Of a stretch of 64,000 nt of DNA, positions 25,620-34,983 are shown one piece after another (within the stretch, counting starts at the first letter, position 1; each line of letters starts with the position of its first letter). Below the pieces are notes generated by a model, which was not told the origin of the DNA, made no database searches, and worked only from the letters and a program-made list of their open reading frames with translations. The stretch covers positions 1-64,000 of the forward strand of contig CAKTPV010000005.1 in the NCBI GenBank assembly GCA_934591815.1, read 5' to 3'. A program made the translations under genes and the position numbers. Source of the stretch: an uncultured Oscillospiraceae bacterium. GTDB taxonomy: Bacteria > Bacillota > Clostridia > Oscillospirales > Oscillospiraceae.

Positions 25620-27674
25620 ATGGCCGATCTCAACACCGACATCCGGTATATCAAGGGCATCGGCGAAACGCGGGCCAAGGCGCTGCACAAGCTGGGCATC
25701 GCCACGCTGGGCGACCTGCTGTCCTACTTCCCCCGCCGGTGGGAGGATCGGACGCTGGAGCGCCCTATCCGGGAGCTGCCCGTGGGCGAATACGCCTGCG
25801 TCCGGGCCATGCTGGCCGGTGACCCCACCGCCAGCCGTATCGGCGGCGGCCGCACGCTGGTAAAGGTGCGGGCCGTGGACAGCAGCGGCGTGCTGGATGT
25901 TGCCTTTTTCAATCAGGAGTACCGGAAAACCAGCCTCCACAAGGGAGAGACGTATATCTTCTACGGTAAGGTGGAGGGCGACCTGCTGCGCCGCCGCATG
26001 ACCAACCCCCTGCTGGAGCCGGAGGGCCGCCAGCTGCTGACGGGTCGCATCATGCCCATCTATCCCCTGACCGCCGGTATCACGCAGTCCCGGCTGGCGG
26101 AGGCCATGCGGCAGGGGCTGGATGCCTGCCGTGACCTGCTGCCGGACGCGCTGCCCGATGCAGTGCGGCAGGCGCATCACCTGTGCTACGCGGGCTACGC
26201 CTACGAGAACATCCACTTCCCCACTTCGCCGGAGGCGCTGGACATCGCCCGCCGCCGTCTGGTGTTTGAGGAGCTTTTTGTGCTGGCCTGCGGCCTGCGG
26301 CTGCTGCGCGCCCGCCGGGAGACGGGGCACGGCCCCGCCTGTGAAAACGTGGCCTTGGCGCCCTTCTACGACGCCCTGCCCTTCGCGCTGACAAATGCCC
26401 AGTGCCGCGCCGTGGAGCAGGCCGTGTCCGACATGACCTCCGGCCGCCCCATGAACCGGCTGTGTCAGGGCGATGTGGGCAGCGGCAAGACCATGGTGGC
26501 CGCCGCCTGTGTCTGGTTCGCCGCCCAGAGCCGCTGGCAGTCGGCGCTGATGGCGCCCACGGAGATCCTGGCCCGCCAGCACTATGAAAATCTATCGCCG
26601 CTGTTCGCCCGCTTCGGGCTGCACTGCGCCCTGCTCACCGGCTCCACCCGCGCCAAGGAGCGCCGGGAGATTCTGGCCGGTCTGGCCGACGGCAGCATTG
26701 ACCTGTGCATCGGCACCCACGCCCTGCTGACGGAGGATGTGCAGTACGCCCGGTTGGGGCTGGTCATCACCGATGAGCAGCACCGCTTCGGCGTAGATCA
26801 GCGGGCGGCGCTGTCCAAAAAGGCCGATTCCCCCCATATGCTGGTGCTGTCCGCCACCCCCATCCCTCGGACGCTGGCGCTCATCATCTACGGCGATCTG
26901 GATGTATCCGTCATCGACGAGCTGCCTCCCGGACGGCAGAAGGTGGACACCTTCGCCGTGGGGGAGAAATACCGCCAGCGGCTGAACGCCTTTATCCGCA
27001 AGCAGGTGGCCGAGGGGCATCAGGTGTTCATCGTCTGCCCGCTGGTGGGGGAGGACGACCATCTCCCCGACGAGCGGAAGGCCGTGACCGCCTACGCCCA
27101 GAAATTACAGAATGAGGTGTTCCCCGACCTGCGCGTCGCCGTGCTCCATGGGCGCATGAAGGCCAAGGAGAAGGAATCCGTCATGGCGGTCTTCGCCGCC
27201 GGAGACAGCGATATTCTGGTGTCCACCACCGTGGTGGAGGTGGGCGTGGACGTACCCAACGCCAATTTGATGGTGGTGGAGAACGCCGAGCGCTTCGGCC
27301 TCAGCCAGCTCCACCAGCTCCGCGGCCGCGTAGGCCGGGGCAGCGCCAAGAGCTGGTGCGTCCTGCTGTCCGACAGCGACAACGAGGATACCCGCCGCCG
27401 CCTGAAGGTGCTGACGCAGACCAACGACGGCTTCAAGATCTCCGAGGAGGATCTGCACCTCCGGGGCCCCGGCGACTTTTTCGGCCAGCGGCAGCACGGT
27501 CTGCCCACGCTGAAGGCCGCCGATCTCAGCTGCGATATGCGGCTGCTGGAGGAGGCCCAGTCCGCCGCCAACGACCTGCTGGACGGCGACCCCGCCCTGT
27601 CCGACCCCGCCCACGCCCTGCTGCGCCGGCGCATCGACCGGTTGTTCGCGGTAAATGAGGGCGGCCTGAACTGA
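25620..27674 (+). CDS. recG: ATP-dependent DNA helicase RecG
   Basis: A 684-residue helicase that remodels stalled replication forks and Holliday junctions. An N-terminal wedge/OB domain is followed by the SF2 motor: Walker A GDVGSGKT, Walker B-type DEQHRFGV, SATPIPRT, the TTVVEVGVDVPNA segment and LRGRVGRG. The ATG at 25620 lies 5 nt after the folA stop; earlier in-frame codons lie within folA. It is the last gene of thyA-folA-recG. Confidence 0.97.
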   Translation: MADLNTDIRYIKGIGETRAKALHKLGIATLGDLLSYFPRRWEDRTLERPIRELPVGEYACVRAMLAGDPTASRIGGGRTLVKVRAVDSSGVLDVAFFNQEYRKTSLHKGETYIFYGKVEGDLLRRRMTNPLLEPEGRQLLTGRIMPIYPLTAGITQSRLAEAMRQGLDACRDLLPDALPDAVRQAHHLCYAGYAYENIHFPTSPEALDIARRRLVFEELFVLACGLRLLRARRETGHGPACENVALAPFYDALPFALTNAQCRAVEQAVSDMTSGRPMNRLCQGDVGSGKTMVAAACVWFAAQSRWQSALMAPTEILARQHYENLSPLFARFGLHCALLTGSTRAKERREILAGLADGSIDLCIGTHALLTEDVQYARLGLVITDEQHRFGVDQRAALSKKADSPHMLVLSATPIPRTLALIIYGDLDVSVIDELPPGRQKVDTFAVGEKYRQRLNAFIRKQVAEGHQVFIVCPLVGEDDHLPDERKAVTAYAQKLQNEVFPDLRVAVLHGRMKAKEKESVMAVFAAGDSDILVSTTVVEVGVDVPNANLMVVENAERFGLSQLHQLRGRVGRGSAKSWCVLLSDSDNEDTRRRLKVLTQTNDGFKISEEDLHLRGPGDFFGQRQHGLPTLKAADLSCDMRLLEEAQSAANDLLDGDPALSDPAHALLRRRIDRLFAVNEGGLN

Positions 27675-27682
27675 ACCACAAA

Positions 27683-27718
27683 AAATGGACGGAGCGCCGC
27701 AAGGCGTTCCGTCCATTT
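27683..27718 (+). terminator. recG terminator
   Basis: AAATGGACGG and CCGTCCATTT close a long hairpin containing GCGCC/GGCG. The T tail is short, so it may be modest in strength. Confidence 0.6.
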
Positions 27719-27913
27719 AAATGCCGGGCGAAAGGGGGGAGCCCGACAGGGGGAAGAGCACGTTAACAGAAAGCATCGTGTCCATAGCTCAAGCACAATA
27801 CTATGCTCTCTGCATATTGTACTGCAACAGTCCTGTCTTGTCAATGTTTTTCACTGGGTTAATTTCCTTTTTCTGGTACATCTCCCCCGCCGCGCACACC
27901 GGCGGTGCCCCCC

Positions 27914-27942
27914 TTGTCTGCCCGGCCGCGCCGTGTTATACT
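27914..27942 (+). promoter_or_regulatory. Promoter of uvrC
   Basis: TTGTCT (27914-27919), a 17-bp spacer and TATACT (27937-27942). No LexA-like box was seen here. Confidence 0.7.
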
Positions 27943-27971
27943 AAGGAAAATTTGCGTGAGGAGGGGATGTC

Positions 27972-29798
27972 GTGACAAAGGACGAACTGCGGGCCAAGGC
28001 CAACGACCTGCCGCTGCTGCCGGGGGTCTATCTGATGATGGACAAGACGGGGCAGGTCATCTATGTAGGCAAGGCCAAAAAGCTGAAAAACCGGGTAAGC
28101 CAATACTTCCAGGACACCGCCTCCCACAACGACAAGACACGCCGCATGGTGTCGCAGGTGGATCGGTTCGACACCATTATCGTCCGCTCGGAGTTCGAGG
28201 CGCTCATTCTGGAAAACTCCCTGATCAAGCGGCATATGCCCCGCTACAACATTCTGCTGAAGGACGACAAGGGCTACCCCTTTGTGCGGCTGGATGAATC
28301 GTCCGAATACCCCCGCTTCACGCTGGTGACCCGTCCCGCGCAGGACGGTGCCCGGTACTTCGGCCCCTTCGGCGGGCGCAGCGAGACGCGGCACGCCATC
28401 GACGCGGTGTGCGCCGCCCTGCGGCTGCCCACCTGCTCCCGCCGGTTCCCCCGGGATATCGGCAAGGAGCGTCCCTGCCTGAACCACCATATCGGGCGGT
28501 GCGACGGCTTCTGCCGCCCCGACGGGCCGGACGCCGCCGAGTACCGCCGCCGCATCGAACAGGCGGTGCGGCTGTTTGAGGGACGGCTGCGGCAGGTAAC
28601 AGCGGAGCTGACCGTCCGGATGAACGACGCTGCCGAGGCGCTGGACTTTGAACAGGCCGCCGCCCTGCGGGATCAGGTGCGGGCGCTGGCTGTCCTGTCC
28701 AAGAACCAGAAGGTCATCGCCGGCATCTGTGCCGACACCGACGTGTGGGGCGTATACACCGGCCCCGCCCGGGCCGGCTGCGCCGTGCTGCACATCGAGG
28801 ACGGTGACCTGCTGGGCCGACGGGTGGAGGTGCTGCCCGCCGCCGAGGACGACGCGGCGCTGCTGAGCGCCGTGGTGACCCAGTACTATCTGGATCGCGA
28901 GGTGCTGCCCCGGGAGATCCTGCTCCCCCTGCCCATCGAGGATATGGATACCCTGTCCGCCCTGCTGACAGAGCGCTGCGGCCATGCCGTCACCCTCCGT
29001 ATACCCCAGCGAGGCCAGCGGCGGGAGCTGCTGGACATCGCCAACCGCAACGCCCGGGAGGAGGTGGAGCGTGTCACCTCCGACGCCGAGCGCACCGCCG
29101 GGACGCTCCGGCTTTTGCAGGAGCTGGCGGAGCTGCCCGCCTTGCCCCGCCGCATGGAGAGCTACGATATCTCCCACACCGGCGGCGCCGATCAGGTAGC
29201 CAGCATGGTGGTATTTGTGGATGGGCGGCCCCTGAAGCGGGACTACCGCCGGTTCCAGATCAAGACCTGCACCGGCGCCGACGACTACGCCGCCATGGCG
29301 GAGGTGCTGGAGCGCCGCTGCCGCCGGTATCTGGACGGCGACGAAAAATTTGCCCCGCTGCCCGACCTGCTGCTCATCGACGGCGGCGTGCAGCACGCCC
29401 GCGCCGTGGAGACGGTGCTGGAAAAGCTGGGGCTGACTGTCCCGGTGCTGGGTATGGTGAAGGACGACCGGCACCGCACCCGTGCGCTGGTCACCGCCGA
29501 CGGCCGGGAGATCGGTATCCAGACGCCTCCCGCTCTGTTCGCCCTCATTGGCCGGGTGCAGGAGGAGGTACACCGCTTCGCCGTCGCCTACCACCACCAG
29601 AAGCACACGAAAAGCGCCTACCGCTCCCAGTTGGACGGCATCCCAGGTGTGGGCGAGGCGCGAAAAAAGATGCTTTTGCAGCGGTTCGGCACGGTGAAGG
29701 CCGTCCGGGCGGCAGGCCTGCCCCAGCTGGAGGAGGTGCTGCCCAAGCCCGCCGCCCGCGCCGTCTACGATCATTTTCACAAGGAGACCACACCATGA
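27972..29798 (+). CDS. uvrC: Excinuclease ABC subunit C
   Basis: A 608-residue nuclease making both incisions in nucleotide excision repair with UvrA and UvrB. The GIY-YIG domain is at the start (PGVYLMM...VIYVGKA), the UVR domain (LDFEQAAALRDQV) near residue 215, an RNase H-like domain (SYDISHTGG, DLLLIDGGVQHA) follows, and helix-hairpin-helix motifs close it (GIPGVGEARKKMLLQRFG). It starts with GTG 27972 after GAGGGG; the nearby ATG is followed at once by a stop. It overlaps the next gene by 4 nt. Confidence 0.96.
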   Translation: MTKDELRAKANDLPLLPGVYLMMDKTGQVIYVGKAKKLKNRVSQYFQDTASHNDKTRRMVSQVDRFDTIIVRSEFEALILENSLIKRHMPRYNILLKDDKGYPFVRLDESSEYPRFTLVTRPAQDGARYFGPFGGRSETRHAIDAVCAALRLPTCSRRFPRDIGKERPCLNHHIGRCDGFCRPDGPDAAEYRRRIEQAVRLFEGRLRQVTAELTVRMNDAAEALDFEQAAALRDQVRALAVLSKNQKVIAGICADTDVWGVYTGPARAGCAVLHIEDGDLLGRRVEVLPAAEDDAALLSAVVTQYYLDREVLPREILLPLPIEDMDTLSALLTERCGHAVTLRIPQRGQRRELLDIANRNAREEVERVTSDAERTAGTLRLLQELAELPALPRRMESYDISHTGGADQVASMVVFVDGRPLKRDYRRFQIKTCTGADDYAAMAEVLERRCRRYLDGDEKFAPLPDLLLIDGGVQHARAVETVLEKLGLTVPVLGMVKDDRHRTRALVTADGREIGIQTPPALFALIGRVQEEVHRFAVAYHHQKHTKSAYRSQLDGIPGVGEARKKMLLQRFGTVKAVRAAGLPQLEEVLPKPAARAVYDHFHKETTP

Positions 29799-30757
29799 GA
29801 TATTATGCCACCCTTGGCCCGTCCTGCTGCGATACTGCTGTGCTGGCCGCCCTGCTGCGCCGGGGCGTCACCGGATTCCGGCTCAATCTGTCCCACACCT
29901 CACTGTCCGCCCGACGGGACTGGATCGACGCCCTGCACACGGCAGAGCAGGAGACCGGCCTGCGCGCCCAGCTGATGATCGACCTGCGCGGTCCGGAGGT
30001 ACGTATCGGTGATATGCCCGCCCCTCTGCCGCTGGCGGAGGGTGCAGCCGTCACGCTGGGCGTGGACATCCCCGTGGACGGCGACGTGCTGGACGCCCTG
30101 CGCTCCGGCATGACCGTGCTGCTGGACGACGGCGCTATGGCGCTGACGGTGGTGGACGGCGGCGTGTGCCGCGTCACCCGGGGCGGCATCCTCACCGGCC
30201 ACAAGAGCCTGACGTTGGAGGGCGTAGACCTTCGCCGCCCCGCCCTGTGCGAGGCAGACCTTGCCGATCTGGCACAGGCGGCGGCGCTGGGTGTGAACGC
30301 CGTCATGCAGCCCTTTGTCCGCAGTGCCGATGACCTGCGCGTGGTGCGGCGGACCATGGCGGAGAACGGCCTTGCCGGTGCGGAGCTGTTCGCCAAGGTG
30401 GAGAACCGGCCGGGGCTGGACGCTCTGCCGGACTGGCTGGCGCTGTGCGACGTGGTGACCATCGCCCGGGGAGACTTGGGCAGCAGTCTGCCGCTGGAGC
30501 AGCTGCCCGCCGCCCAGAAGCGCATCGCCGCCCTGTGCCGCAGCCGCGGAAAGCCTTTTCTGGTGGTGACCCAGCTGCTGCACAGCATGATCGACCACCC
30601 CTCCCCCACCCGGGCGGAGGTGCTGGACATCTACAACGCCGTGCTGGACGGCGCGGACTGTCTGATGCTCACCGGCGAGACGGCGCAGGGCCGCTGCCCG
30701 CTGGAATCGGCGGACTGGCTCATCCGCGTGGCACAGGAGGCGGAAAAAGCGCGCTGA
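29795..30757 (+). CDS. Pyruvate-kinase-like protein lacking the C-terminal domain
   Basis: A 320-residue protein built like the A and B domains of pyruvate kinase. FRLNLSH (28-34) matches the active-site RxNxSH strand, DLRGPEVR (63-70) the substrate loop, K201 in AKVEN the catalytic lysine, ARGDLG (224-229) the metal/ADP loop, and MLTGETAQGRCP the C-terminal barrel strand. Normal pyruvate kinases are 470-590 residues; the regulatory C-domain is absent, with no frameshift visible. The substrate-loop lysine is Arg65 here. It could be a minimal kinase or an enzyme of different substrate range. It overlaps uvrC by 4 nt, so it is co-transcribed with a repair gene. Confidence 0.85.
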   Translation: MRYYATLGPSCCDTAVLAALLRRGVTGFRLNLSHTSLSARRDWIDALHTAEQETGLRAQLMIDLRGPEVRIGDMPAPLPLAEGAAVTLGVDIPVDGDVLDALRSGMTVLLDDGAMALTVVDGGVCRVTRGGILTGHKSLTLEGVDLRRPALCEADLADLAQAAALGVNAVMQPFVRSADDLRVVRRTMAENGLAGAELFAKVENRPGLDALPDWLALCDVVTIARGDLGSSLPLEQLPAAQKRIAALCRSRGKPFLVVTQLLHSMIDHPSPTRAEVLDIYNAVLDGADCLMLTGETAQGRCPLESADWLIRVAQEAEKAR

Positions 30758-30760
30758 GAC

Positions 30761-30800
30761 AAAAAAGGAACGCACCGGTACCCCGGTGCGTTCCTTTTTT
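30761..30800. terminator. Bidirectional terminator
   Basis: An 18-bp stem starting AAAAAAGGAACGCACCGG with a 4-nt loop lies between the convergent pyruvate-kinase-like and HPr genes. Confidence 0.92.
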
Positions 30801-30839
30801 GTTTACTTGATAAGCTCTCCGCGCCTTTCGGCGCACGGC

Positions 30840-31103
30840 TCATTCGCTGATCTGGTTCTCGATCAGATCGACCAGTGCGTCCACGGCCTCTTTCTCATCC
30901 ACGCCGTCAGCGATCAGCGTGATGGTGGTGCCCTGTACGATCCCCAGGCTCAGCACGCCCAGCAGGCTCTTGGCATTGACGCGGCGCTCCTCTTTCTCGA
31001 CCCAGATGCCGCTCTTGAACTCGTTGGCCTTCTGGATAAAGTAGGTGGCGGGTCTGGCGTGCAGACCGACTTCATTCTTGACCGTGATTTCCCGTGTATA
31101 CAT
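30840..31103 (-). CDS. ptsH: HPr phosphocarrier protein
   Basis: An 87-residue PTS phosphocarrier. Catalytic His15 lies in GLHARPA and the regulatory Ser46 in AKSLLGVLSLG, so both PEP-dependent transfer and HPr kinase control look possible; it is not a His-less Crh. The ATG at 31103 follows AAGGAG. No other PTS gene lies nearby, so it serves general PTS and carbon-catabolite regulation from a single-gene unit. Confidence 0.93.
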   Translation of the reverse strand: MYTREITVKNEVGLHARPATYFIQKANEFKSGIWVEKEERRVNAKSLLGVLSLGIVQGTTITLIADGVDEKEAVDALVDLIENQISE

Positions 31104-31168
31104 GGAACAGCACTCCTTATGCAGCAATTTTACAGATTTGTCCAAAAAGGCAAGCTTACAGTATCCTC

Positions 31169-31197
31169 ATTATACCGAAACGCCCGCTGTAATGCAA
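31169..31197 (-). promoter_or_regulatory. Promoter of the HPr gene
   Basis: TTGCAT (plus 31192-31197), a 17-bp spacer and a perfect TATAAT (plus 31169-31174). Confidence 0.8.
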
Positions 31198-31274
31198 TGG
31201 GCATTGATACGAAATTTGTACTAAGCCCTATGATTTTCCCTGAACAATTCGTCGAATCTGACAAAATGCGGCGG

Positions 31275-33677
31275 TCATTTCAGCTCCACCACCGTCACGC
31301 CTGCCTCTCCCTCGCCGTAGCGGCCCAGCCGGAAGCTCTTGACGGCTCTGTTTTTCTTCAGCATCTGGTGGACGGCGGCCCGCAGCGCGCCGGTACCCTT
31401 GCCGTGGATGATGGTCACCGATCCCAGCTTGGCGCGCTGTGCCGCGTCCAGATAGTTCTCCACCACGCTCTCCGCCTCTAGCGTCTCCAAGCCCCGGATA
31501 TCCAGCTCGGCGGAGGCGCGGGCGCCGGTGTTGAGCTGCACCGTGCCGCCGCCGCTGGCGGCGCGGGACTTGGCGGCCTGCTTTTTCTTCTCCTCGATCT
31601 CCTCCGCCGTCTCCAAAAGGCGCACCTGCGCGGCCTTGACGGTCATCTTCATCTTCCCCGCCTGCAAAAGCAGGGTGCCGTCGCCGTTGACCGCCAGCAC
31701 CGCCGCCGCTGTCCGAACGCCGGCCAGCTCCACCGTGTCGCCCACGGCGATGGGGCGGCTGGGGGCCGGGATGGGCTCCTGCTCCTCGTCGTGCTGGTGC
31801 AGCGCTGCCTCCGCCTCCTTCAGGCGGCGGCGGACGTCGGCCTTGCCGTCGTTTACCGTCTGATAGTCGCTGCGCTGCTGCTTCCGCAGCTCGTCCAGCT
31901 CGGCAAATACCTGCTCCGCCTGCTGCTGGGCCTGCCGCACGATGCGCCGCGCTTCGGCCTCACCTTTGGTACGGGCGTTGTCCTTGGCCTTCTCCATCTG
32001 CTCCCGGAATGTCCGGGCCTTGCGGGCGTCCTCCTCCCGCTGCTGCCACAGGCGATCCGCCTCGGTCTGGGCTTTTTCCAGCCGCTGGCGCTTCTCCTCC
32101 AGCTGGGTCAGCACGTCCTCGAACCGGACGGATTCGCTGTCCATCTGGGCCTTGGCCGCCTCGATGACGCTCTCGTCCAGTCCCAGCCGCCGGGAGATGG
32201 CAAAGGCGTTGGACTTGCCGGGGATGCCGATCAGCAGCCGGTAGGTGGGCCGCAGGGTCTGTACGTCGAACTCACAGCTGGCGTTCTCCACCCCCGCCGT
32301 AGTCATGGCGAAGGTCTTCAGCTCCGCATAGTGGGTGGTGGCCGCCGTCAGCGCCCCCTTGCTCCGCACATCCTGAATGATGGCGATGGCCAGCGCCGCG
32401 CCCTCCACCGGGTCTGTACCCGCGCCCAGCTCGTCGAACAGGATCAGGCTTCTGTCGTCGGCCTGCTTTAAGATCTCCACCGTGTTGGCCATGTGTGCGG
32501 AGAAGGTGGATAGGCTCTGTTCGATGCTCTGCTCGTCACCCACGTCCGCCAGAATACGGGAGAACACCTGCACGGCGCTCTGGTCTCCGGCGGGGATGTG
32601 CAGGCCGCACTGGGCCATCAGGCTCAGAAGACCTATGGTCTTCAGGGTCACGGTCTTACCGCCGGTGTTGGGGCCGGTGATGACCAGCGTATCGAACCGC
32701 CCGCCCAGCTCCACCGTCACCGGCACGGCCTTGGCCTGATCCAGCAGGGGGTGCCGCGCCCGCTTCAGGTCGATGCCGCCCCGCTTGCGCACCATGGGAC
32801 GCCCCGCGTCCATGGCGTAGCTCAGCTGCGCCCGGGCAAAGATGGCGTCCAGCTGTACCAGCACGTCGTAGTTATAGAGGATCGTCTCCCGCTGGGCGGC
32901 GCACTCGCCGGACAGGATCCGCAGAATGCGGTCGATCTCCTTGTCCTCCTTGGCCTCCAGCTCCTTCATCTCGTTGTTGGCCTGTACCACGCCCATGGGC
33001 TCCACAAACAGTGTGGCGCCGGAGGAGGATACGTCGTGGACAAGTCCCGGCAGGCTGCCCTTGCACTCGGCCTTTACCGGCACCACGAACCGCCCGTCAC
33101 GTTGGGTGATGAGGGCTTCCTGCAATACCTTGGCGTAGGAGGGGGAGGAGATGATGCGCTGTAATATCTGGCGGCCCTTGGTGGCCGCCACACGCATCTG
33201 CCGCCGGATATCCGCCAACTCAGGGCTGGCGGTGTCGGCGATGGTCTCCTCATCCAGAATGGCGCCGCGTATCTTGTCCTCCAGATACTTGTTGGGCCGC
33301 AGGGCGGAGAACAGCCGGTCGATGGCCGTGGGCTCGCCCTGCCGGTCCGCGTCGTAGTCGCTGACCCGCCGGGTGGCTGTCAGCACCCCGGCGATATCCA
33401 GCAGCTCGCGGGTATTCAGCATACCGCCGTGGTCGGCGCGGTTCAGCGGCTGCGCCACGTCCTTTACGCCGGTGAAGGACGGACTGCCGTGGAGCCCCAG
33501 ACGGGTCTTGGCCGCGTCTGTCTCGTCCAGCAGATGGCTGACCGTCTCCGCCTCGGTGGAGGGCCGCAGCCTGCGGCACCGTTCCTTGGCCTCGTCGCTG
33601 ACGGCCCGCTGTGCCAGCATTTCCAGCACGGCGGGCAGTTCCAGCGTCCGCATGGATTTTTCAAATAAGTCGCTCAT
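31275..33677 (-). CDS. mutS2: Endonuclease MutS2
   Basis: An 800-residue MutS2 that acts on recombination intermediates and, in Bacillus, rescues collided ribosomes. The core and clamp regions are followed by the ATPase with Walker A TGPNTGGKT and LILFDELGAGTDPVEGA, a long coiled coil (about 515-640), a KOW-like segment and the C-terminal Smr nuclease domain (LDIRGLETLEAE, IIHGKGTGALR). It follows recO after 15 nt. Confidence 0.96.
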   Translation of the reverse strand: MSDLFEKSMRTLELPAVLEMLAQRAVSDEAKERCRRLRPSTEAETVSHLLDETDAAKTRLGLHGSPSFTGVKDVAQPLNRADHGGMLNTRELLDIAGVLTATRRVSDYDADRQGEPTAIDRLFSALRPNKYLEDKIRGAILDEETIADTASPELADIRRQMRVAATKGRQILQRIISSPSYAKVLQEALITQRDGRFVVPVKAECKGSLPGLVHDVSSSGATLFVEPMGVVQANNEMKELEAKEDKEIDRILRILSGECAAQRETILYNYDVLVQLDAIFARAQLSYAMDAGRPMVRKRGGIDLKRARHPLLDQAKAVPVTVELGGRFDTLVITGPNTGGKTVTLKTIGLLSLMAQCGLHIPAGDQSAVQVFSRILADVGDEQSIEQSLSTFSAHMANTVEILKQADDRSLILFDELGAGTDPVEGAALAIAIIQDVRSKGALTAATTHYAELKTFAMTTAGVENASCEFDVQTLRPTYRLLIGIPGKSNAFAISRRLGLDESVIEAAKAQMDSESVRFEDVLTQLEEKRQRLEKAQTEADRLWQQREEDARKARTFREQMEKAKDNARTKGEAEARRIVRQAQQQAEQVFAELDELRKQQRSDYQTVNDGKADVRRRLKEAEAALHQHDEEQEPIPAPSRPIAVGDTVELAGVRTAAAVLAVNGDGTLLLQAGKMKMTVKAAQVRLLETAEEIEEKKKQAAKSRAASGGGTVQLNTGARASAELDIRGLETLEAESVVENYLDAAQRAKLGSVTIIHGKGTGALRAAVHQMLKKNRAVKSFRLGRYGEGEAGVTVVELK

Positions 33678-33692
33678 ATGTATGTCCTCACG

Positions 33693-34445
33693 TTACCCCA
33701 AAAGGGATTTGTAGTAGTCCAATGTCCGAAAGCTCCGCTCCAGCTGGCTGGCAGCAAAGGCCTCTCCCGCGTGATCCAGCTCCCGCAGCGCCGCAGGCTC
33801 CAGCGTGAAGGCGTACAGCCGCCGGCTGTCGCAGTACAGGATATGCCGCAGCGCCGCCAGACCCGCCGCTGTCAGCGGCATACGCAGACCGCCGGGCTGC
33901 TTGCAGCCGCCGCAGTGTACCACGCCGCGGAGCACGTCCAGCATAGGCGCCTCCGGCTCCTCCCGGCCGCACACGGCGCACGCCGACGCCAGCGGCTCGA
34001 AGCCCGCCAGTGCCAGCAGCCGGAACTGGTACGCCGCCTTCACCAGTTGAGGCTCCTTGTCCAGATAGCACAGGGCGTACAGCGCGTTCAGCAGCAGTGA
34101 CAATATCTCCGGCGACGCCGTCTCCTCAGCGCACACTGCCTCCGCCAGCTCCGTGAAGTAGGATGCCAGCGACAAAAGCACGATGTCCTGCCGCACGCCG
34201 TCGAACAACTCCAGCGTAGACGCCTCATCCAGCATATACCAGTTTCCCCGCTTGTACAGCGTCAGTTCTGAGTAGGCCAGCAGCTGGCTGGCGGCGGCGA
34301 TGCGGCTGTTTTTCCGCCGCGCTCCCCGTGCGATAAGGGGAATTTTCCCCATATCCGGCGTCAGCACCGTCAGGATCTTATCCGCTTCCTTTGTCTCCGT
34401 GACCCGCAGCACAAGGCCGGTGGTCACTGTTTTTCCGTTTTGCAT
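33693..34445 (-). CDS. recO: DNA repair protein RecO
   Basis: A 250-residue recombination mediator that helps load RecA on SSB-coated DNA with RecF and RecR. The N-terminal OB fold contains TTGLVLRVTETKEADKILTVLT, and a zinc site in the C-half is formed by CAVCG and CGGC. The ATG at 34445 follows AGGAGG. Its start lies within yqzL, overlapping by 22 nt. It continues the era-yqzL-recO order of Firmicutes. Confidence 0.95.
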   Translation of the reverse strand: MQNGKTVTTGLVLRVTETKEADKILTVLTPDMGKIPLIARGARRKNSRIAAASQLLAYSELTLYKRGNWYMLDEASTLELFDGVRQDIVLLSLASYFTELAEAVCAEETASPEILSLLLNALYALCYLDKEPQLVKAAYQFRLLALAGFEPLASACAVCGREEPEAPMLDVLRGVVHCGGCKQPGGLRMPLTAAGLAALRHILYCDSRRLYAFTLEPAALRELDHAGEAFAASQLERSFRTLDYYKSLLG

Positions 34446-34522
34446 ACCGCCTCCTGTTGGCCGCGCCACAGCAGATACGCCTCCGGTGCGCCGGTGTCGC
34501 AGAACAGCTCCCAGTAATCCAT
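34424..34522 (-). CDS. yqzL: YqzL-family small protein
   Basis: A 32-residue product beginning MDYWELFCDTGAPEAYLLWR. The W-x-F-x-x-TG-x-x-x-x-YLL pattern matches Bacillus YqzL, a short protein of unknown function encoded between era and recO. The position is exactly as expected, a ribosome site GGGAGGTG precedes the ATG, and the stop overlaps recO by 22 nt, hinting at translational coupling. It is easily missed because of its size. Confidence 0.85.
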   Translation of the reverse strand: MDYWELFCDTGAPEAYLLWRGQQEAVCKTEKQ

Positions 34523-34983
34523 GGCCGTCACCTCCCTGCCGTTAGCATGGAGGTCTGCGGCGGAATTATCACTGGGAATGCCTGGTGTTGGTTTTTGCCT
34601 CCGGCGGCCCCATTTCTTTCAGCAGCGGCAGGGGACATTCCGCGCCCCCGGCGCGGGTCACTTTTGCTCTCGGCGGCAAAAGTGACCAAAAACGCCGTTC
34701 AAACCTGCGGTTTGAAAATCCGCCCGCGCCCCGCACATGGGGACTTGCCGTTCTGCATCCCGCGCGAACGCGGCAAAGTGTAGACCACCCGAAATGTGGA
34801 ATTGACCTGCGTCTGTCCCCGCTGCCGCTGAACGTCCAAAATGTAGAACTGCGCACCGGCGCATTTCAGAGCAAAAGCGGCAGCGCTCAGAGAAATACGT
34901 CAGTTCAACATTTCGGACGAACCAGAACACGGCGGCTCGCTGCTGCTCGCAGGAAAACCGGCTTCCGGCGCCGCTTGAGCCTC
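34523..34983. other. Non-coding insert with inverted repeats between era and yqzL
   Basis: About 460 bp without a convincing gene separate era from yqzL, which are normally adjacent. It contains a 12-bp stem GGTCACTTTTGC/GCAAAAGTGACC (34656-34687) and an 8-bp stem TTCAAACC/GGTTTGAA (34698-34716). Frames through it have no ribosome site and look unlike protein. It may be an interspersed intergenic repeat or a degenerate small mobile element. Confidence 0.6.
34656..34687. repeat. 12-bp inverted repeat
   Basis: GGTCACTTTTGC and GCAAAAGTGACC are perfect complements separated by 8 nt, inside the era-yqzL insert. Confidence 0.85.

Noticed and set aside
34585..34980. Plus-strand protein frame through the era-yqzL insert
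   Set aside because: No ribosome site, basic low-complexity product, and it continues antisense through era and ybeY.
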